Positions 18,267 through 27,104 of a stretch of 64,000 nucleotides of DNA are shown here, in pieces. The notes under the pieces were generated by a model. The model saw only the letters and a program-made list of their open reading frames with translations, ran no database searches and was not told the DNA's origin. Position 1 is the first letter of the stretch. Every line of letters starts with the position of its first letter. The stretch is from positions 2,666,001 to 2,730,000 of the forward strand of contig NZ_QASA01000001.1 of assembly GCF_003340495.1 (NCBI RefSeq). Reading direction: 5' to 3'. The DNA comes from Adhaeribacter pallidiroseus (GTDB taxonomy: Bacteria; Bacteroidota; Bacteroidia; Cytophagales; Hymenobacteraceae). The translations under genes were made by a program, and so were the position numbers.

Positions 18267-19928
18267 ATGAACGAGCCTATTATCTTTTCAATCGATGACG
18301 ACATCCAGGTTTTAAGGGCTCTTAACCGTGATTTAAAAGCCCAGTACCGGAAAGAATACAAAATCCTGAGTACGCCCTCGGTGCAGGAAGCCCTGGATAG
18401 TTTACTGGAACTCAAAAATAAAGGGGAAACGATTGCCTTGTTTATCGCGGACCAGCGCATGCCCGAAATGGACGGCGTATCGTTTTTAGTAAAAGCCACG
18501 GAGTTTTATCCCGAAGCCAAACGGGTATTGCTTACCGCGTATTCCGATACCGATGCCGCCATTAAAGCCATTAACGAGGTGCGTTTAGATTACTATTTAA
18601 TGAAGCCCTGGGACCCGCCCGAAGACAAGTTATTCCCGGTAATTGATGATTTATTGGATGAGTGGCAACATAGTTACCAACCCGATTTTAAAGGCATCAA
18701 ACTCATTGGTTACCAGTTTTCGCCTAAGTCGCATACCATTAAAGAGTTTTTGGCGGGTAATCTCATTCCGTACCAATGGCTCGACGTAGAAAAAAGTAAA
18801 GAAGCCAAACAATACGTGGATATAAACCAAATTAAAACCAAAGATTTGCCGGCCGTTTTCTTTGAAGATGGTACTTCTATCCAATCGCCTACGCTAAGAG
18901 AATTAGCCGACAAAGTAGGTTTAACGCCTATTTTAAAAAACGACGTGTACGATGTCGTGATTATTGGGGCCGGTCCCGCCGGTTTAGCGGCTTCGGTGTA
19001 CGGCGCTTCCGAAGGCTTAAAAACTCTACTCATTGAGCGGTACGCCCCGGGTGGCCAGGCCGGCACCAGCTCCCGCATCGAAAATTACTTAGGTTTCCCT
19101 TCGGGCTTAAGCGGTTCGGAGCTTACCCGTCGGGCCATTACCCAGGCCACCCGTTTTGGTACCGAGTTTTTATCGCCCCAAGATGTAAAAGCCATTCACG
19201 AAAAAGACGGGTATAAACGCATTGTACTGGACGGCGGCGAAGAAATTAATACCCGCACGGTGGTAATTACCACGGGGGTCGATTACCGGAAACTGGAAAC
19301 CAAGGGCGTAGAAGATTTTACCGGGGCCGGCATCTACTACGGGGCCGCCATGACCGAAGCAGCCTCCTGCAAAGACAAAGAAGTGTATATTGTAGGTGGC
19401 GGCAATTCGGCGGGACAAGCGGCCATGTACCTGGCTAAATTTGCCCGCCACGTATACATTGTTATCCGCAAAGAAGATCTTACTTCTTCCATGTCGTCCT
19501 ATTTAATCGACCAGATTAGCGTAACATCTAATATCCAAATATTAGGTAAAACCGAGATTAAAGAAGCCCTAGGCGACGGCAAATTAGAGCAGGTAAAAAT
19601 TGGCCCGATAAACAGCGACGAAAGTGAAACCAAACAAGCCGATGCTTTATATATTTTTATCGGCGCACGGCCTTACACCGATTGGATTGGTCAGGAAATT
19701 ATTCGGAACGATAAAGGCTTTATTGAAACCGGCCGCGATGTAAAAAGTTACCATGCCTTTGGTAAAATCTGGAAACTACAACGCGATCCGTATTTACTCG
19801 AAACCAGTGCTCACGGTATTTTTGCCGCCGGCGATGTGCGGGCTAACGCCATGAACCGGGTAGCCTCCGCCGTAGGCGAAGGCAGTATGGCCATCAGCTT
19901 TGTGCATAAGTATTTAGCCGAAGTTTAA
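18267..19928 (+). CDS. Response-regulator receiver fused to thioredoxin-reductase-like flavoprotein
   Basis: 553 residues. Residues 1-~125 are a receiver domain: acidic DDD near 10-12, phospho-acceptor Asp62 in FIADQRMPEMDG, and Lys113 in LMKPWD. A short thioredoxin/glutaredoxin-like linker follows (~150-215, no CxxC). From ~228 comes an FAD/NAD(P)H disulfide-reductase fold: FAD loop VVIIGAGPAGLAA, NADPH loop YIVGGGNSAGQAA, and FAD site GIFAAGDVRANAMNRV. The redox CxxC of thioredoxin reductases is replaced by AAMT (GIYYGAAMTEAASC). It therefore probably transfers electrons to something other than thioredoxin, under control of the kinase just upstream. Substrate unknown. Confidence 0.88.
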   Translation: MNEPIIFSIDDDIQVLRALNRDLKAQYRKEYKILSTPSVQEALDSLLELKNKGETIALFIADQRMPEMDGVSFLVKATEFYPEAKRVLLTAYSDTDAAIKAINEVRLDYYLMKPWDPPEDKLFPVIDDLLDEWQHSYQPDFKGIKLIGYQFSPKSHTIKEFLAGNLIPYQWLDVEKSKEAKQYVDINQIKTKDLPAVFFEDGTSIQSPTLRELADKVGLTPILKNDVYDVVIIGAGPAGLAASVYGASEGLKTLLIERYAPGGQAGTSSRIENYLGFPSGLSGSELTRRAITQATRFGTEFLSPQDVKAIHEKDGYKRIVLDGGEEINTRTVVITTGVDYRKLETKGVEDFTGAGIYYGAAMTEAASCKDKEVYIVGGGNSAGQAAMYLAKFARHVYIVIRKEDLTSSMSSYLIDQISVTSNIQILGKTEIKEALGDGKLEQVKIGPINSDESETKQADALYIFIGARPYTDWIGQEIIRNDKGFIETGRDVKSYHAFGKIWKLQRDPYLLETSAHGIFAAGDVRANAMNRVASAVGEGSMAISFVHKYLAEV

Positions 19929-20245
19929 TATTTTTAAAAAATAGGTGTTCGTATTATACCTGGCAGGCTATCGTGTTGTAGTTCTTTGGAGTGTTTACCA
20001 GTATCCGCGGGCTCTGGTGCTATCTTGTTTGCCTCGTATCGCGTTTGCTGGCTCCGTATGGCTTTTACGGGTGATCTAAGCTTTTTTTCTCGCTCCTCGC
20101 AATGCTGCGCACCATAACACGGGCATGCTTTCCGGAGCCAAACTAATGCTGTTTACTGGTAGCATCTACTATTACTAATTAAGCTGTAAGAATTAGTATA
20201 AAGTATTTATAGAATGTTGTTTAAGAATTTAAATATCGCCTGCAT
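19929..20245. other. Non-coding interval downstream of the receiver/reductase gene
   Basis: Nothing supported beyond an AT word (ATTTTTAAAAAATAGG) right after the stop; the transcript may end at the hairpin at 20246. Confidence 0.35.
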
Positions 20246-20286
20246 AAAGAAACCGCTTCCCCAATACTAGAAGAAGCGGTTTCTTT
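20246..20286. terminator. Bidirectional terminator hairpin
   Basis: AAAGAAACCGCTTC (20246-20259) pairs perfectly with GAAGCGGTTTCTTT (20273-20286) around a 13-nt loop. It lies between the plus-strand reductase gene and the minus-strand winged-helix gene and can serve both. Confidence 0.8.
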
Positions 20287-20335
20287 TATATCCAAAAAAT
20301 TTTCCAAAATAAGATCAGAATAGTAGCACTTTTAT

Positions 20336-20445
20336 CTTCTAAGTAACAGGACAAAATTAAGTTGATAAAAACCCAAGTTTAAGCATTTGATAATCAAATT
20401 CTTAACGATCGAACAACGAACAACTAAAAACGAACAACTACTTAT
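20336..20445 (+). repeat. Dispersed intergenic repeat, copy 2 (110 nt)
   Basis: Partner of 3927-4036: same length, identical first ten bases, conserved CAAAATTAA and TTGATAAA, and a nearly identical last ~35 bases. It ends 30 nt before the stop of the minus-strand gene at 20475. Confidence 0.7.
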
Positions 20446-20474
20446 TATGGTCTTTTAAGCAATTTTTAACTTAC

Positions 20475-20735
20475 TTAAAACGCAATGGCTTTTAAATAAT
20501 TTAATCCTTTTTGGGTAACAATGTACTTCTCTTGGCGCGACCGGCGTTTGTCGAGTAAATTTGTTTTGATAAACCGGTTAGTAAGTAAGGCCCCAATGTA
20601 CCGCGAATAATTACCCGAGGTACAATCCAGGTGGAGGAAATTCAGAATATCTTCCCGGCTTTGCGGCTGTAAACAAAGTTCTAAAATATCCTTCTTTACA
20701 TCTTCTAAATTTAAAATTTCTTGTTTTTCTACCAT
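20475..20735 (-). CDS. Small winged-helix DNA-binding protein
   Basis: 86 residues. A compact helix-turn-helix with wing can be read: LEDVKKDILELCLQPQSREDIL, then SGNYSRYIGALLTNRFIK, then the basic wing DKRRSRQEKYIVTQKGLNYL. This resembles small ArsR/archaeal-type winged-helix proteins in which YIVTQKG is the wing strand. No ligand domain. Target unknown. A terminator lies 189 nt downstream. Confidence 0.6.
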   Translation of the reverse strand: MVEKQEILNLEDVKKDILELCLQPQSREDILNFLHLDCTSGNYSRYIGALLTNRFIKTNLLDKRRSRQEKYIVTQKGLNYLKAIAF

Positions 20736-20853
20736 AACCCTGATTATCTCTTATTTTTAGATGGTTCTACGTTAAAAAGCTATCTGGTGTATAGCTTGCT
20801 TACATAATTATTACGGATAAATACTTAACCCGTAGTCACGCAAGAGTTCTTCA

Positions 20854-21081
20854 TTAATATTGAAACACGAAATTGGTACCGTTCCGGATATACTTTTCGA
20901 AAAATGAGTTGTCGTTGTATTCGCCGGAAAGTAATTCGAAGTTATCCTCGTTTTTCTGCGGACGCGTATTCATAAAATTGGCAAGAAACTTTTGATTGTT
21001 GGGAGTCCAATCTTTGCCTTTTTGCACCGCCACGCACAGGTATTCGCGGGTAGTCTTATCCACTAAATATTTTCGGTTCAT
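20854..21081 (-). CDS. Conserved-looking small hypothetical protein
   Basis: 75 residues, soluble, rich in Asn, Lys and Phe. It starts MNRKYLVDKTTREYLCVAV and contains a conserved-looking WTPNNQKFLANFM. No known domain or signal peptide is recognised. It lies between the winged-helix gene and the cold-shock gene on the same strand, preceded by its own AT-rich spacer. Confidence 0.5.
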   Translation of the reverse strand: MNRKYLVDKTTREYLCVAVQKGKDWTPNNQKFLANFMNTRPQKNEDNFELLSGEYNDNSFFEKYIRNGTNFVFQY

Positions 21082-21144
21082 GGTAAAAATTTAAAAATTA
21101 ACTTAAAACAAATAGGGCCAATTCGGGCCACTGGTAAAAATAAA

Positions 21145-21169
21145 AAAGCCTTACGGCAGGTAAGGCTTT
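21145..21169 (-). terminator. Terminator of the cold-shock gene
   Basis: AAAGCCTTAC (21145-21154), loop GGCAG, GTAAGGCTTT (21160-21169). On the minus strand the hairpin is followed by a U-run (AAAAAA at 21142-21147 on the plus strand). It begins 23 nt after the stop codon of the gene at 21192. Confidence 0.85.
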
Positions 21170-21191
21170 CGGTATTTAGGTAACTAGCAAA

Positions 21192-21383
21192 TTAAGCGAG
21201 TTTCACGTTCACGGCGTTTAATCCTTTTTTACCTTCTTGCAGGTCAAAAGTTACCTGGTCATTTTCCTGGATATCCTGGAGCAAACCAGATACGTGTACA
21301 AAATAATCTTGATCTGAATTTGTTTCTTTGATGAACCCAAATCCCTTCAGGTTATTAAAAAATTTTACTGTTCCGTTATTCAT
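21192..21383 (-). CDS. Cold-shock domain protein (CspA family)
   Basis: 63 residues, a single cold-shock beta-barrel that binds single-stranded RNA/DNA and melts RNA structure. RNP1 is KGFGFIK and RNP2 is DYFVHVS, with the expected start GTVKFFN and end KGLNAVNVK. Slightly shorter than the E. coli protein, as is usual in Bacteroidota. The 5' leader is AT-rich; no cold-responsive element can be claimed. A clear terminator follows. Confidence 0.95.
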   Translation of the reverse strand: MNNGTVKFFNNLKGFGFIKETNSDQDYFVHVSGLLQDIQENDQVTFDLQEGKKGLNAVNVKLA

Positions 21384-21903
21384 AAATTGTTGTTATACTT
21401 TTATTACATGCATTTAGCAGTTAAGGTTCATTTGTTTTTTTCAATGCCAACGCCGAATTGTACAAAACTTTATAATTTTAAGGTATAAACCCCATCCAGG
21501 ACCTGCGTACGCCTAATACCTGCCTCTAAACTTTTTTTAAAAAAAGCCTATTTTCTGAATTTTAAACCGACTTTGTTTTAAGTAATCAGCGAGTAAAACC
21601 AGGTTAAAGTAAATTCTTGCAAAATTTTCCAGTTTTTCCGTTTAGAACTCTTTACTACCGCCAAGGCTATTTAACCCCCACCGAATTAAACTTTGAAGAA
21701 CAACGAACGTTTAAGGGGAACGTTTACCGTGGTATATACTTGAATATTCTAATTTAAAATACGTAAGATTCTACTGCTTAAAATCTATGCTTTACCAAGC
21801 TGAGAATTTTATTGACTTAACAGAGTATGGCAAGAACTAAAATTTTAAATTTTGATATACCAACGGCATCCTTAACCATACAACGCTACTAAACACGAAA
21901 ACT
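21384..21903. other. Divergent promoter interval between cspA-like and TerY-like genes
   Basis: 520 nt, no supported gene. It should carry the leader of the cold-shock gene (minus) and the promoter of the VWA/phosphatase/kinase cluster (plus). No exact TAnnTTTG element was found in a sensible place. Confidence 0.4.
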
Positions 21904-22542
21904 ATGAGAAGATTACCCGTCTATTTATTACTAGATACCTCTGGCTCCATGACCGGCGAACCCATTGAGGCCGTTAAAAACGGCGTGCAGGTAATGATCA
22001 GTTCGCTACGCCAAAATCCGCAGGCTATTGAAACCGCTTTTATAAGTATTATTACTTTCGATAGTACGGCCAAGCAAGTGGTACCGCTCACGGATTTAGC
22101 TTCTTTTCAAATGGTAGATATTAAAGCAACCGGCACTACCAGTTTAGGCGAGGCTTTAAAGCTGGTTGCTACCTGCATCGATAGCGAAGTAACTAAAACT
22201 ACCGCCGAGCAAAAAGGCGACTGGAAACCTTTGGTATTTATTATGACGGACGGAATCCCGACGGATGATTGGCAAAGCGGCTTAGTCGAATTTAAGCAAC
22301 GCAAAACTGCCTACACCGTGGCGTGTGCGGCTGGCAGTGCCGCCGATTCTAACTTACTTAAACAAATTACCGAAAACGTAGTGAGCCTCGATACCGCCGA
22401 CAGCCAGAGCATCGCGAAGTTTTTTACCTGGGTAAGTGCTTCCATTGGGGTTACATCAACCAAAGTAGAAGACGCGGGCAAAGAAGTAACCGGGTTGGGC
22501 GAGTTACCGCCACCCCCTTCTGAGTTAAACATTGTTACTTAA
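21904..22542 (+). CDS. TerY-like von Willebrand A domain protein
   Basis: 212 residues, almost the length of TerY. A single VWA domain with a complete metal-binding MIDAS: DTSGSM (Asp11, Ser13, Ser15), Thr in ATGTTSLGEAL, and MTDGIPTDDW. No signal peptide, so cytosolic. VWA proteins of this type scaffold metal-dependent complexes. It heads a five-gene plus-strand cluster with a PP2C phosphatase and a protein kinase, matching the TerY-P triad described for tellurite-resistance-linked stress systems (established knowledge). No TerC/TerD partners are seen here. Confidence 0.86.
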   Translation: MRRLPVYLLLDTSGSMTGEPIEAVKNGVQVMISSLRQNPQAIETAFISIITFDSTAKQVVPLTDLASFQMVDIKATGTTSLGEALKLVATCIDSEVTKTTAEQKGDWKPLVFIMTDGIPTDDWQSGLVEFKQRKTAYTVACAAGSAADSNLLKQITENVVSLDTADSQSIAKFFTWVSASIGVTSTKVEDAGKEVTGLGELPPPPSELNIVT

Positions 22543-22704
22543 TAATGCAAATTCAGCACTGCTGTTCTAAAGTTCTGCTGGTGGCGCTTTTTACCCGAGC
22601 TCCTGGCTACCATTCGTTTTTATTAGCAAAAGAGCGAATATAAGTTTTTCGGTGGAGATAAAACAGCTGCTTTTAAACACTTACCCATTGCCCTACCATT
22701 ATTC

Positions 22705-24144
22705 ATGAACTCGGAAAATAACAGCAAAAAAGCTACGGCAAGCGAAATTAAACAGCTGGTAACGCAAATTTTTAAAAATAATAACATCAGCCTGCCTGCT
22801 AACCACTCCGGTTTGTTCGAAACGTTTTTGCAGGAAGAGCAAAATCAAGCCCTGATCCAAGCCATCATTCAAAATCAAAACCTGCTTATGCGTAACTGGC
22901 AACTAGACGAGCGAATAGCCGAAATTTTGCAACAACCTGTTCGGGTAGTAAATGGCACGGTGGGGAAACCCTACGAGGCCGCATTTGATTTAGAAAAATT
23001 TAACTGGACGGATATTACTTTTTTTGAATTACAAGGCCTGGAAACAGTGGGCTTAACATACGACCCGGAAAATAAAAAAATAGCCGGCGTACCCACGCAA
23101 AGCGGCGATATACCCCTAACTTTTCAGTTTAAAGTAGCCGGTCAACCAGAAGAAGCTCCTTTAAATAAAAAGCTACTAACCCTGATTATTAACCCGGATC
23201 CCAGAAGCTTATGGAAAAATCTGGAAAGTGACCCGAATGATCCGTACGGGAAGGCAGATAATGTTACGGTTTTAGCCCCGCTCAACGACCGGCATATTTT
23301 GGTTTCTTCCAAAAGAGGCCGTTCGCACGCCAATATGGGTTCTTTTCGGGAAGATGATTTTGCTTTTAGCGATTTAGCCAATGGTTGGAGCATTGTGGTA
23401 GTAGCTGACGGAGCTGGTAGTGCCAAACTCTCCCGGAAAGGGTCTGCGTTGGCTTGCAACGGCATCGTGGAGTATTTTAAAGATCCTGCTTCCGTAGAAA
23501 GCATGACGGCCTTTGACGAACTGCTGCTCCAACATACCAACAATCCTACCGACGCTACGCAAAAGGAACTAACCCGGTTCGTGTATAATAATTTGGGCAA
23601 AGCGGCTTTTCAGGTACATAAACAACTCGAAGCTTTTGCGGCTACCGTTGGCGCTCCGCTTAAAGATTTAAGCGCCACTTTAATTTTTGCTTTGTTTAAA
23701 AAGTACGATACGGGTTACGCACTGCTATCGTTTGGAGTAGGCGATTGCCCGATGGCCGTTATAAACAAAGACGCCTCAGAAGTTACGCTCCTGAACTGGA
23801 TTGACGTGGGCGAGTTTGGCGGGGGCACCCGGTTTATTACCATGCCGGAAGTTTTCCAAAGCGATAAATTTGCGACCCGGTTTGGTTTTAAACTGATCCC
23901 GGATTTCTCGTATTTAATCTTAATGTCCGATGGTATTTACGATCCCAAATTTGTGGTGGAAGCCAATTTACCCAACATTACAAAATGGCAGGAGTTTCTC
24001 GGGGATTTAAATGGGCAAAACGAGGCCGGAATACAAGTTGAATTAAACCCCAAAAATCCCGAAATAGAAGCGCAATTTTCCGGATGGATGGATTTCTGGA
24101 GCCCCGGCAACCACGATGACCGAACTTTAGCCATTGTTTTTTAA
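22705..24144 (+). CDS. PP2C-type Ser/Thr phosphatase with N-terminal Ig-like domain
   Basis: 479 residues. The N-terminal ~75 are helical; about 80-165 resemble a putative Ig/cadherin-like (He_PIG) module (VNGTVGKPYEAAF, then YDPENKKIAGVPTQSGD); the C-terminal ~280 form a PP2C fold. Metal-ligand motifs are visible: EDDFAFSD, VVVADGAGSAK, LMSDGIYDPK, and the terminal HDDRTLAIVF. It should dephosphorylate Ser/Thr on cytosolic partners, probably reversing the kinase encoded next. An Ig-like module on a cytosolic phosphatase is unusual. Confidence 0.87.
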   Translation: MNSENNSKKATASEIKQLVTQIFKNNNISLPANHSGLFETFLQEEQNQALIQAIIQNQNLLMRNWQLDERIAEILQQPVRVVNGTVGKPYEAAFDLEKFNWTDITFFELQGLETVGLTYDPENKKIAGVPTQSGDIPLTFQFKVAGQPEEAPLNKKLLTLIINPDPRSLWKNLESDPNDPYGKADNVTVLAPLNDRHILVSSKRGRSHANMGSFREDDFAFSDLANGWSIVVVADGAGSAKLSRKGSALACNGIVEYFKDPASVESMTAFDELLLQHTNNPTDATQKELTRFVYNNLGKAAFQVHKQLEAFAATVGAPLKDLSATLIFALFKKYDTGYALLSFGVGDCPMAVINKDASEVTLLNWIDVGEFGGGTRFITMPEVFQSDKFATRFGFKLIPDFSYLILMSDGIYDPKFVVEANLPNITKWQEFLGDLNGQNEAGIQVELNPKNPEIEAQFSGWMDFWSPGNHDDRTLAIVF

Positions 24145-24221
24145 ATTTTTGGGATTACAAGTATCCGAAAGTCCCCTCTTAGAAGGGATAGGAGAATGAT
24201 AAGTTCTAAAAAACACTACTT

Positions 24222-24360
24222 TCGCGAGCGTCTTCGCTCGTGCAGAATATTTAGGAGGCCTCTGGCCGAGCGAGCCAGTAGTGCTTCTTAGAAGATAAAG
24301 AGTAAAATTTCCACCGGCCAGAAACCGGACGATAACACTCACGAGCAAAGACGCTCGCGA
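24222..24360. repeat. REPIN-like inverted repeat pair
   Basis: Two 21-nt arms, 24222-24242 and 24340-24360, are reverse complements with one mismatch. Each arm is itself a small hairpin built on CGAGCG/CGCTCG (GCGAGCGTCTTCGCTCG in the left arm). They flank ~97 nt. Two inverted REP-type palindromes in a phosphatase-kinase spacer fit a REPIN. It could also form one large hairpin within the operon's mRNA. Confidence 0.7.
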
Positions 24361-24435
24361 TAGAATTAGAATTTAACGACCCTGCCTTCCAAGTGGGACA
24401 ATATAAGGTTAACCATTTATTAAAAAATATAACCT

Positions 24436-25989
24436 GTGCAGAGCATTATAGGCACTTTTTCTAATAATCCCGGACCGGGTACGAACATAAAAACGGCACC
24501 TTCCCTGATTCATCCGGGTAAAACCTACCCGTACGTGGATAATGGCGAGCCCATGCGCGGTGGCATGAAGGATGTTTATTTTGGGCCGGATAAATCGTAT
24601 GTGGTGGCATTTTACCGCGATAAGCAAGATTATAATTCGCGGGAGCGGCTGAAGAAACTGGTAACCCAGTATCAAGATAATTTTTTTAACCGGGAGGGCG
24701 GCGATTATTTTAAAGAACTGTATTGCTGGCCCACCGATATGGTAGAAGTGGCCGGAAAAACCGGATTAGTTGTACCGGCTTATCATAAAAACTTTTTTTT
24801 TAAAAAAGGCTACGCTACCAGCGAAGGCATAAAAGGCAAAGAAAAGCAAGGGTTGTGGTTTGCCTCGGCTAAGTTCCGGCACAAGCAATTTACCTTACGC
24901 CTCGATGAAAGTGAACTGGGTAACTGGCTCAGCTATTTTCAAATCTGCGTCCGGATAGCGCGCGGGGTAAAACGCTTGCACGCCGCCGGCTTAGCTCATT
25001 CCGATTTATCCTACAAAAACGTATTAATCGACCCGGTAAGTAAATCGGCCACGATAATTGATATTGATGGGCTGGTAGTACCGGGCCTATACCCGCCGGA
25101 TGTAATTGGCACCGCCGATTTTATTGCGCCCGAGGTATTAGCTACCAAGCACCTGAACCTGCGCGACCCGAACCGCAAACACGCGAACCGGACCACCGAT
25201 TTGCACGCTTTGGCCACGATGATTTATTTGTACCTGCTCTACCGCCACCCTTTAAAAGGCGGCAAAATCAACTCCCTGGACACCGAAGAAGATGATTTGC
25301 TCTCGATGGGGGAAAAAGCTTTGTTTATTGAGCACCCCACTGATACCTCAAACCGACCTAAAATCGACCAGGTAAGCAAATGGGCATTGCCCTGGGCGGA
25401 TGTTACCAAACTGCCTTATACCTTAACCGGGCCTTACCTGAAAACCTTGTTCGATCAGGCCTTTGTTACCGGATTGCATAATCCTAACCTGCGGCCCAAT
25501 GCCGACACCTGGGAGCAAGCCTTATTAAAAACTACCGATCTCATGCAGCCGTGCAGCAATTTGCAGTGCGACCAAAAGTGGTTTGTTTTTGATAATACTG
25601 CTTCCCCGAAATGTCCGTTTTGCGGTACACCGGTAACAGGTACTTTACCGGTACTGGATTTGTATTACGAATTTAAACCTACCGTTTGGAAACCGGAAAA
25701 CCATCGTTTAATGGTATACCATAATCAATACTTGTTTCAGTGGCACGTTAACCGCAATGTTGTCCGGAACGAGAAACTAACCGCCGAGCAGAAAATACCA
25801 GTGGGTTATTTTACTTATTTCCAGAATAAGTGGGTATTCGTTAATCAGAAACTTACTTCTTTAAAAGACTTAACCGAAGACAAAGAAATTCCCGTTAATA
25901 CCATGGTAGATATTACCGATGGCAAGCGCTTACTATTAGCTAAAGAAGAAGGCGGTCGGGTAGTGGTAATAACGATGGCGAACAAGTAA
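24436..25989 (+). CDS. Protein kinase-like protein with zinc ribbon
   Basis: 517 residues. A Ser/Thr kinase-like catalytic domain spans about 30-370: glycine loop GGMKDVYFG, catalytic loop HSDLSYKNVL (HxD and N present), a DFG-equivalent DIDG, and activation-segment IAPEVL. A zinc ribbon follows near 380-405 (CSNLQC and CPFC), then a beta-rich C-terminal domain of ~95 residues that may be a degenerate FHA-type sandwich. The start codon is GTG at 24436. With the upstream PP2C and VWA genes it forms a kinase/phosphatase/VWA triad. Targets unknown; the two downstream gene products are candidates. Confidence 0.85.
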   Translation: MQSIIGTFSNNPGPGTNIKTAPSLIHPGKTYPYVDNGEPMRGGMKDVYFGPDKSYVVAFYRDKQDYNSRERLKKLVTQYQDNFFNREGGDYFKELYCWPTDMVEVAGKTGLVVPAYHKNFFFKKGYATSEGIKGKEKQGLWFASAKFRHKQFTLRLDESELGNWLSYFQICVRIARGVKRLHAAGLAHSDLSYKNVLIDPVSKSATIIDIDGLVVPGLYPPDVIGTADFIAPEVLATKHLNLRDPNRKHANRTTDLHALATMIYLYLLYRHPLKGGKINSLDTEEDDLLSMGEKALFIEHPTDTSNRPKIDQVSKWALPWADVTKLPYTLTGPYLKTLFDQAFVTGLHNPNLRPNADTWEQALLKTTDLMQPCSNLQCDQKWFVFDNTASPKCPFCGTPVTGTLPVLDLYYEFKPTVWKPENHRLMVYHNQYLFQWHVNRNVVRNEKLTAEQKIPVGYFTYFQNKWVFVNQKLTSLKDLTEDKEIPVNTMVDITDGKRLLLAKEEGGRVVVITMANK

Positions 25990-26059
25990 ATAAAGCTTCC
26001 GAAATAATTAAAATTTAAAAAATAATCAAAACCTTAACGCTAATCAACCTACAGCTAAA

Positions 26060-27094
26060 ATGAGACTGAAACCAGCCGGTATAATCGTAATTCTTTTAAT
26101 AATAGGCGTATTGGCTTATTTTGCCATTGGTCCCCGTTTATCAGAAATCCGGAAAGAGAATTCCAACCCTATCGCCACCACTCCCCCCGCAGCCGATAAT
26201 TCGGTTGAAAACAGTGGTACGGCCGCCACCACCCCATCTACCTCATCTGGTAACCAAAAGGCTACCACTCCCCCCAACTCTGAAGACCGGGAATTTAATT
26301 ACACCCCCGAAAAACCTGAAAACGGAACCTTGCGCGGCGTAGTAGAAGTGGGCGCTACCGGTTTTAATTCGTTTGTAATCAACATGGATAGTCAAAAACG
26401 TTGGGAAATTGTATCGAAAGATTTTGGACAATCACTAGCCTACGAAGGTTTAGCTACCACCGAAGATATTCGGACCGGTTTAAAAAAGTACTTGGCCAGC
26501 ATGTTTGATAAAGGCGTTTCTAAAAACAACATGCACTTTGTTATTTCTTCCGGCGCGCAAAAAGAACCAAAAACAAGCACCATCAGCAACGAATTAAAAA
26601 AAGTAGGCTACGTGGTAAATAATGTTACCGCCGCGCAGGAAGGAAAATTTGGTTTTCGGGCCACGGTACCCCCCGCGTTTGCGGATAATTCTTTTCTGGT
26701 AGATATTGGTTCGGGCAATACCAAAATATCGTGGGAAGAAAACGGAGACCTTAAATCCATTGAATTGCCCGGGGCTAAGTACTACGAAAAAGGTACTTCC
26801 GATGAACAAGTGTATAACACAGTAAAAGCCCAGGTAAGTAAAATCCCCGAAAACAAACGGAATGTTGGTTTTGTACTGGGGGGCGTTCCGTTTACCCTGG
26901 CTAACCAGCACCGAAACGGCGAAGAACGATACACGGTTTTAAAAAACCCGGGTGATTATAAAGCCGCCGATAAAAAAATGGCCGCAGGTTTGAATATTTA
27001 CAAAGGCATCGTAGACGCCACGAACACCGATACTTTTGTTTTTGACTGGGATGCTAATTTTACCATTGGCTTCTTGTTAAGTTTAAACAAATAA
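26060..27094 (+). CDS. Membrane-anchored ASKHA (Ppx/GppA-like) protein
   Basis: 344 residues. One N-terminal membrane helix (about residues 7-25), a Pro/Thr/Ser-rich linker to ~95, then an actin-like ATPase-type fold. Two phosphate-loop-like strands are visible: VVEVGATGFNSFVINMD near 100 and FLVDIGSGNTKISW near 213. This resembles exopolyphosphatase/GppA-type ASKHA proteins, but no catalytic assignment is safe. It follows the kinase gene by 70 nt and precedes the coiled-coil gene by 10 nt. A sensor or substrate of the kinase/phosphatase pair is an inference from position. Confidence 0.65.
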   Translation: MRLKPAGIIVILLIIGVLAYFAIGPRLSEIRKENSNPIATTPPAADNSVENSGTAATTPSTSSGNQKATTPPNSEDREFNYTPEKPENGTLRGVVEVGATGFNSFVINMDSQKRWEIVSKDFGQSLAYEGLATTEDIRTGLKKYLASMFDKGVSKNNMHFVISSGAQKEPKTSTISNELKKVGYVVNNVTAAQEGKFGFRATVPPAFADNSFLVDIGSGNTKISWEENGDLKSIELPGAKYYEKGTSDEQVYNTVKAQVSKIPENKRNVGFVLGGVPFTLANQHRNGEERYTVLKNPGDYKAADKKMAAGLNIYKGIVDATNTDTFVFDWDANFTIGFLLSLNK

Positions 27095-27104
27095 TTATTT
27101 AACT

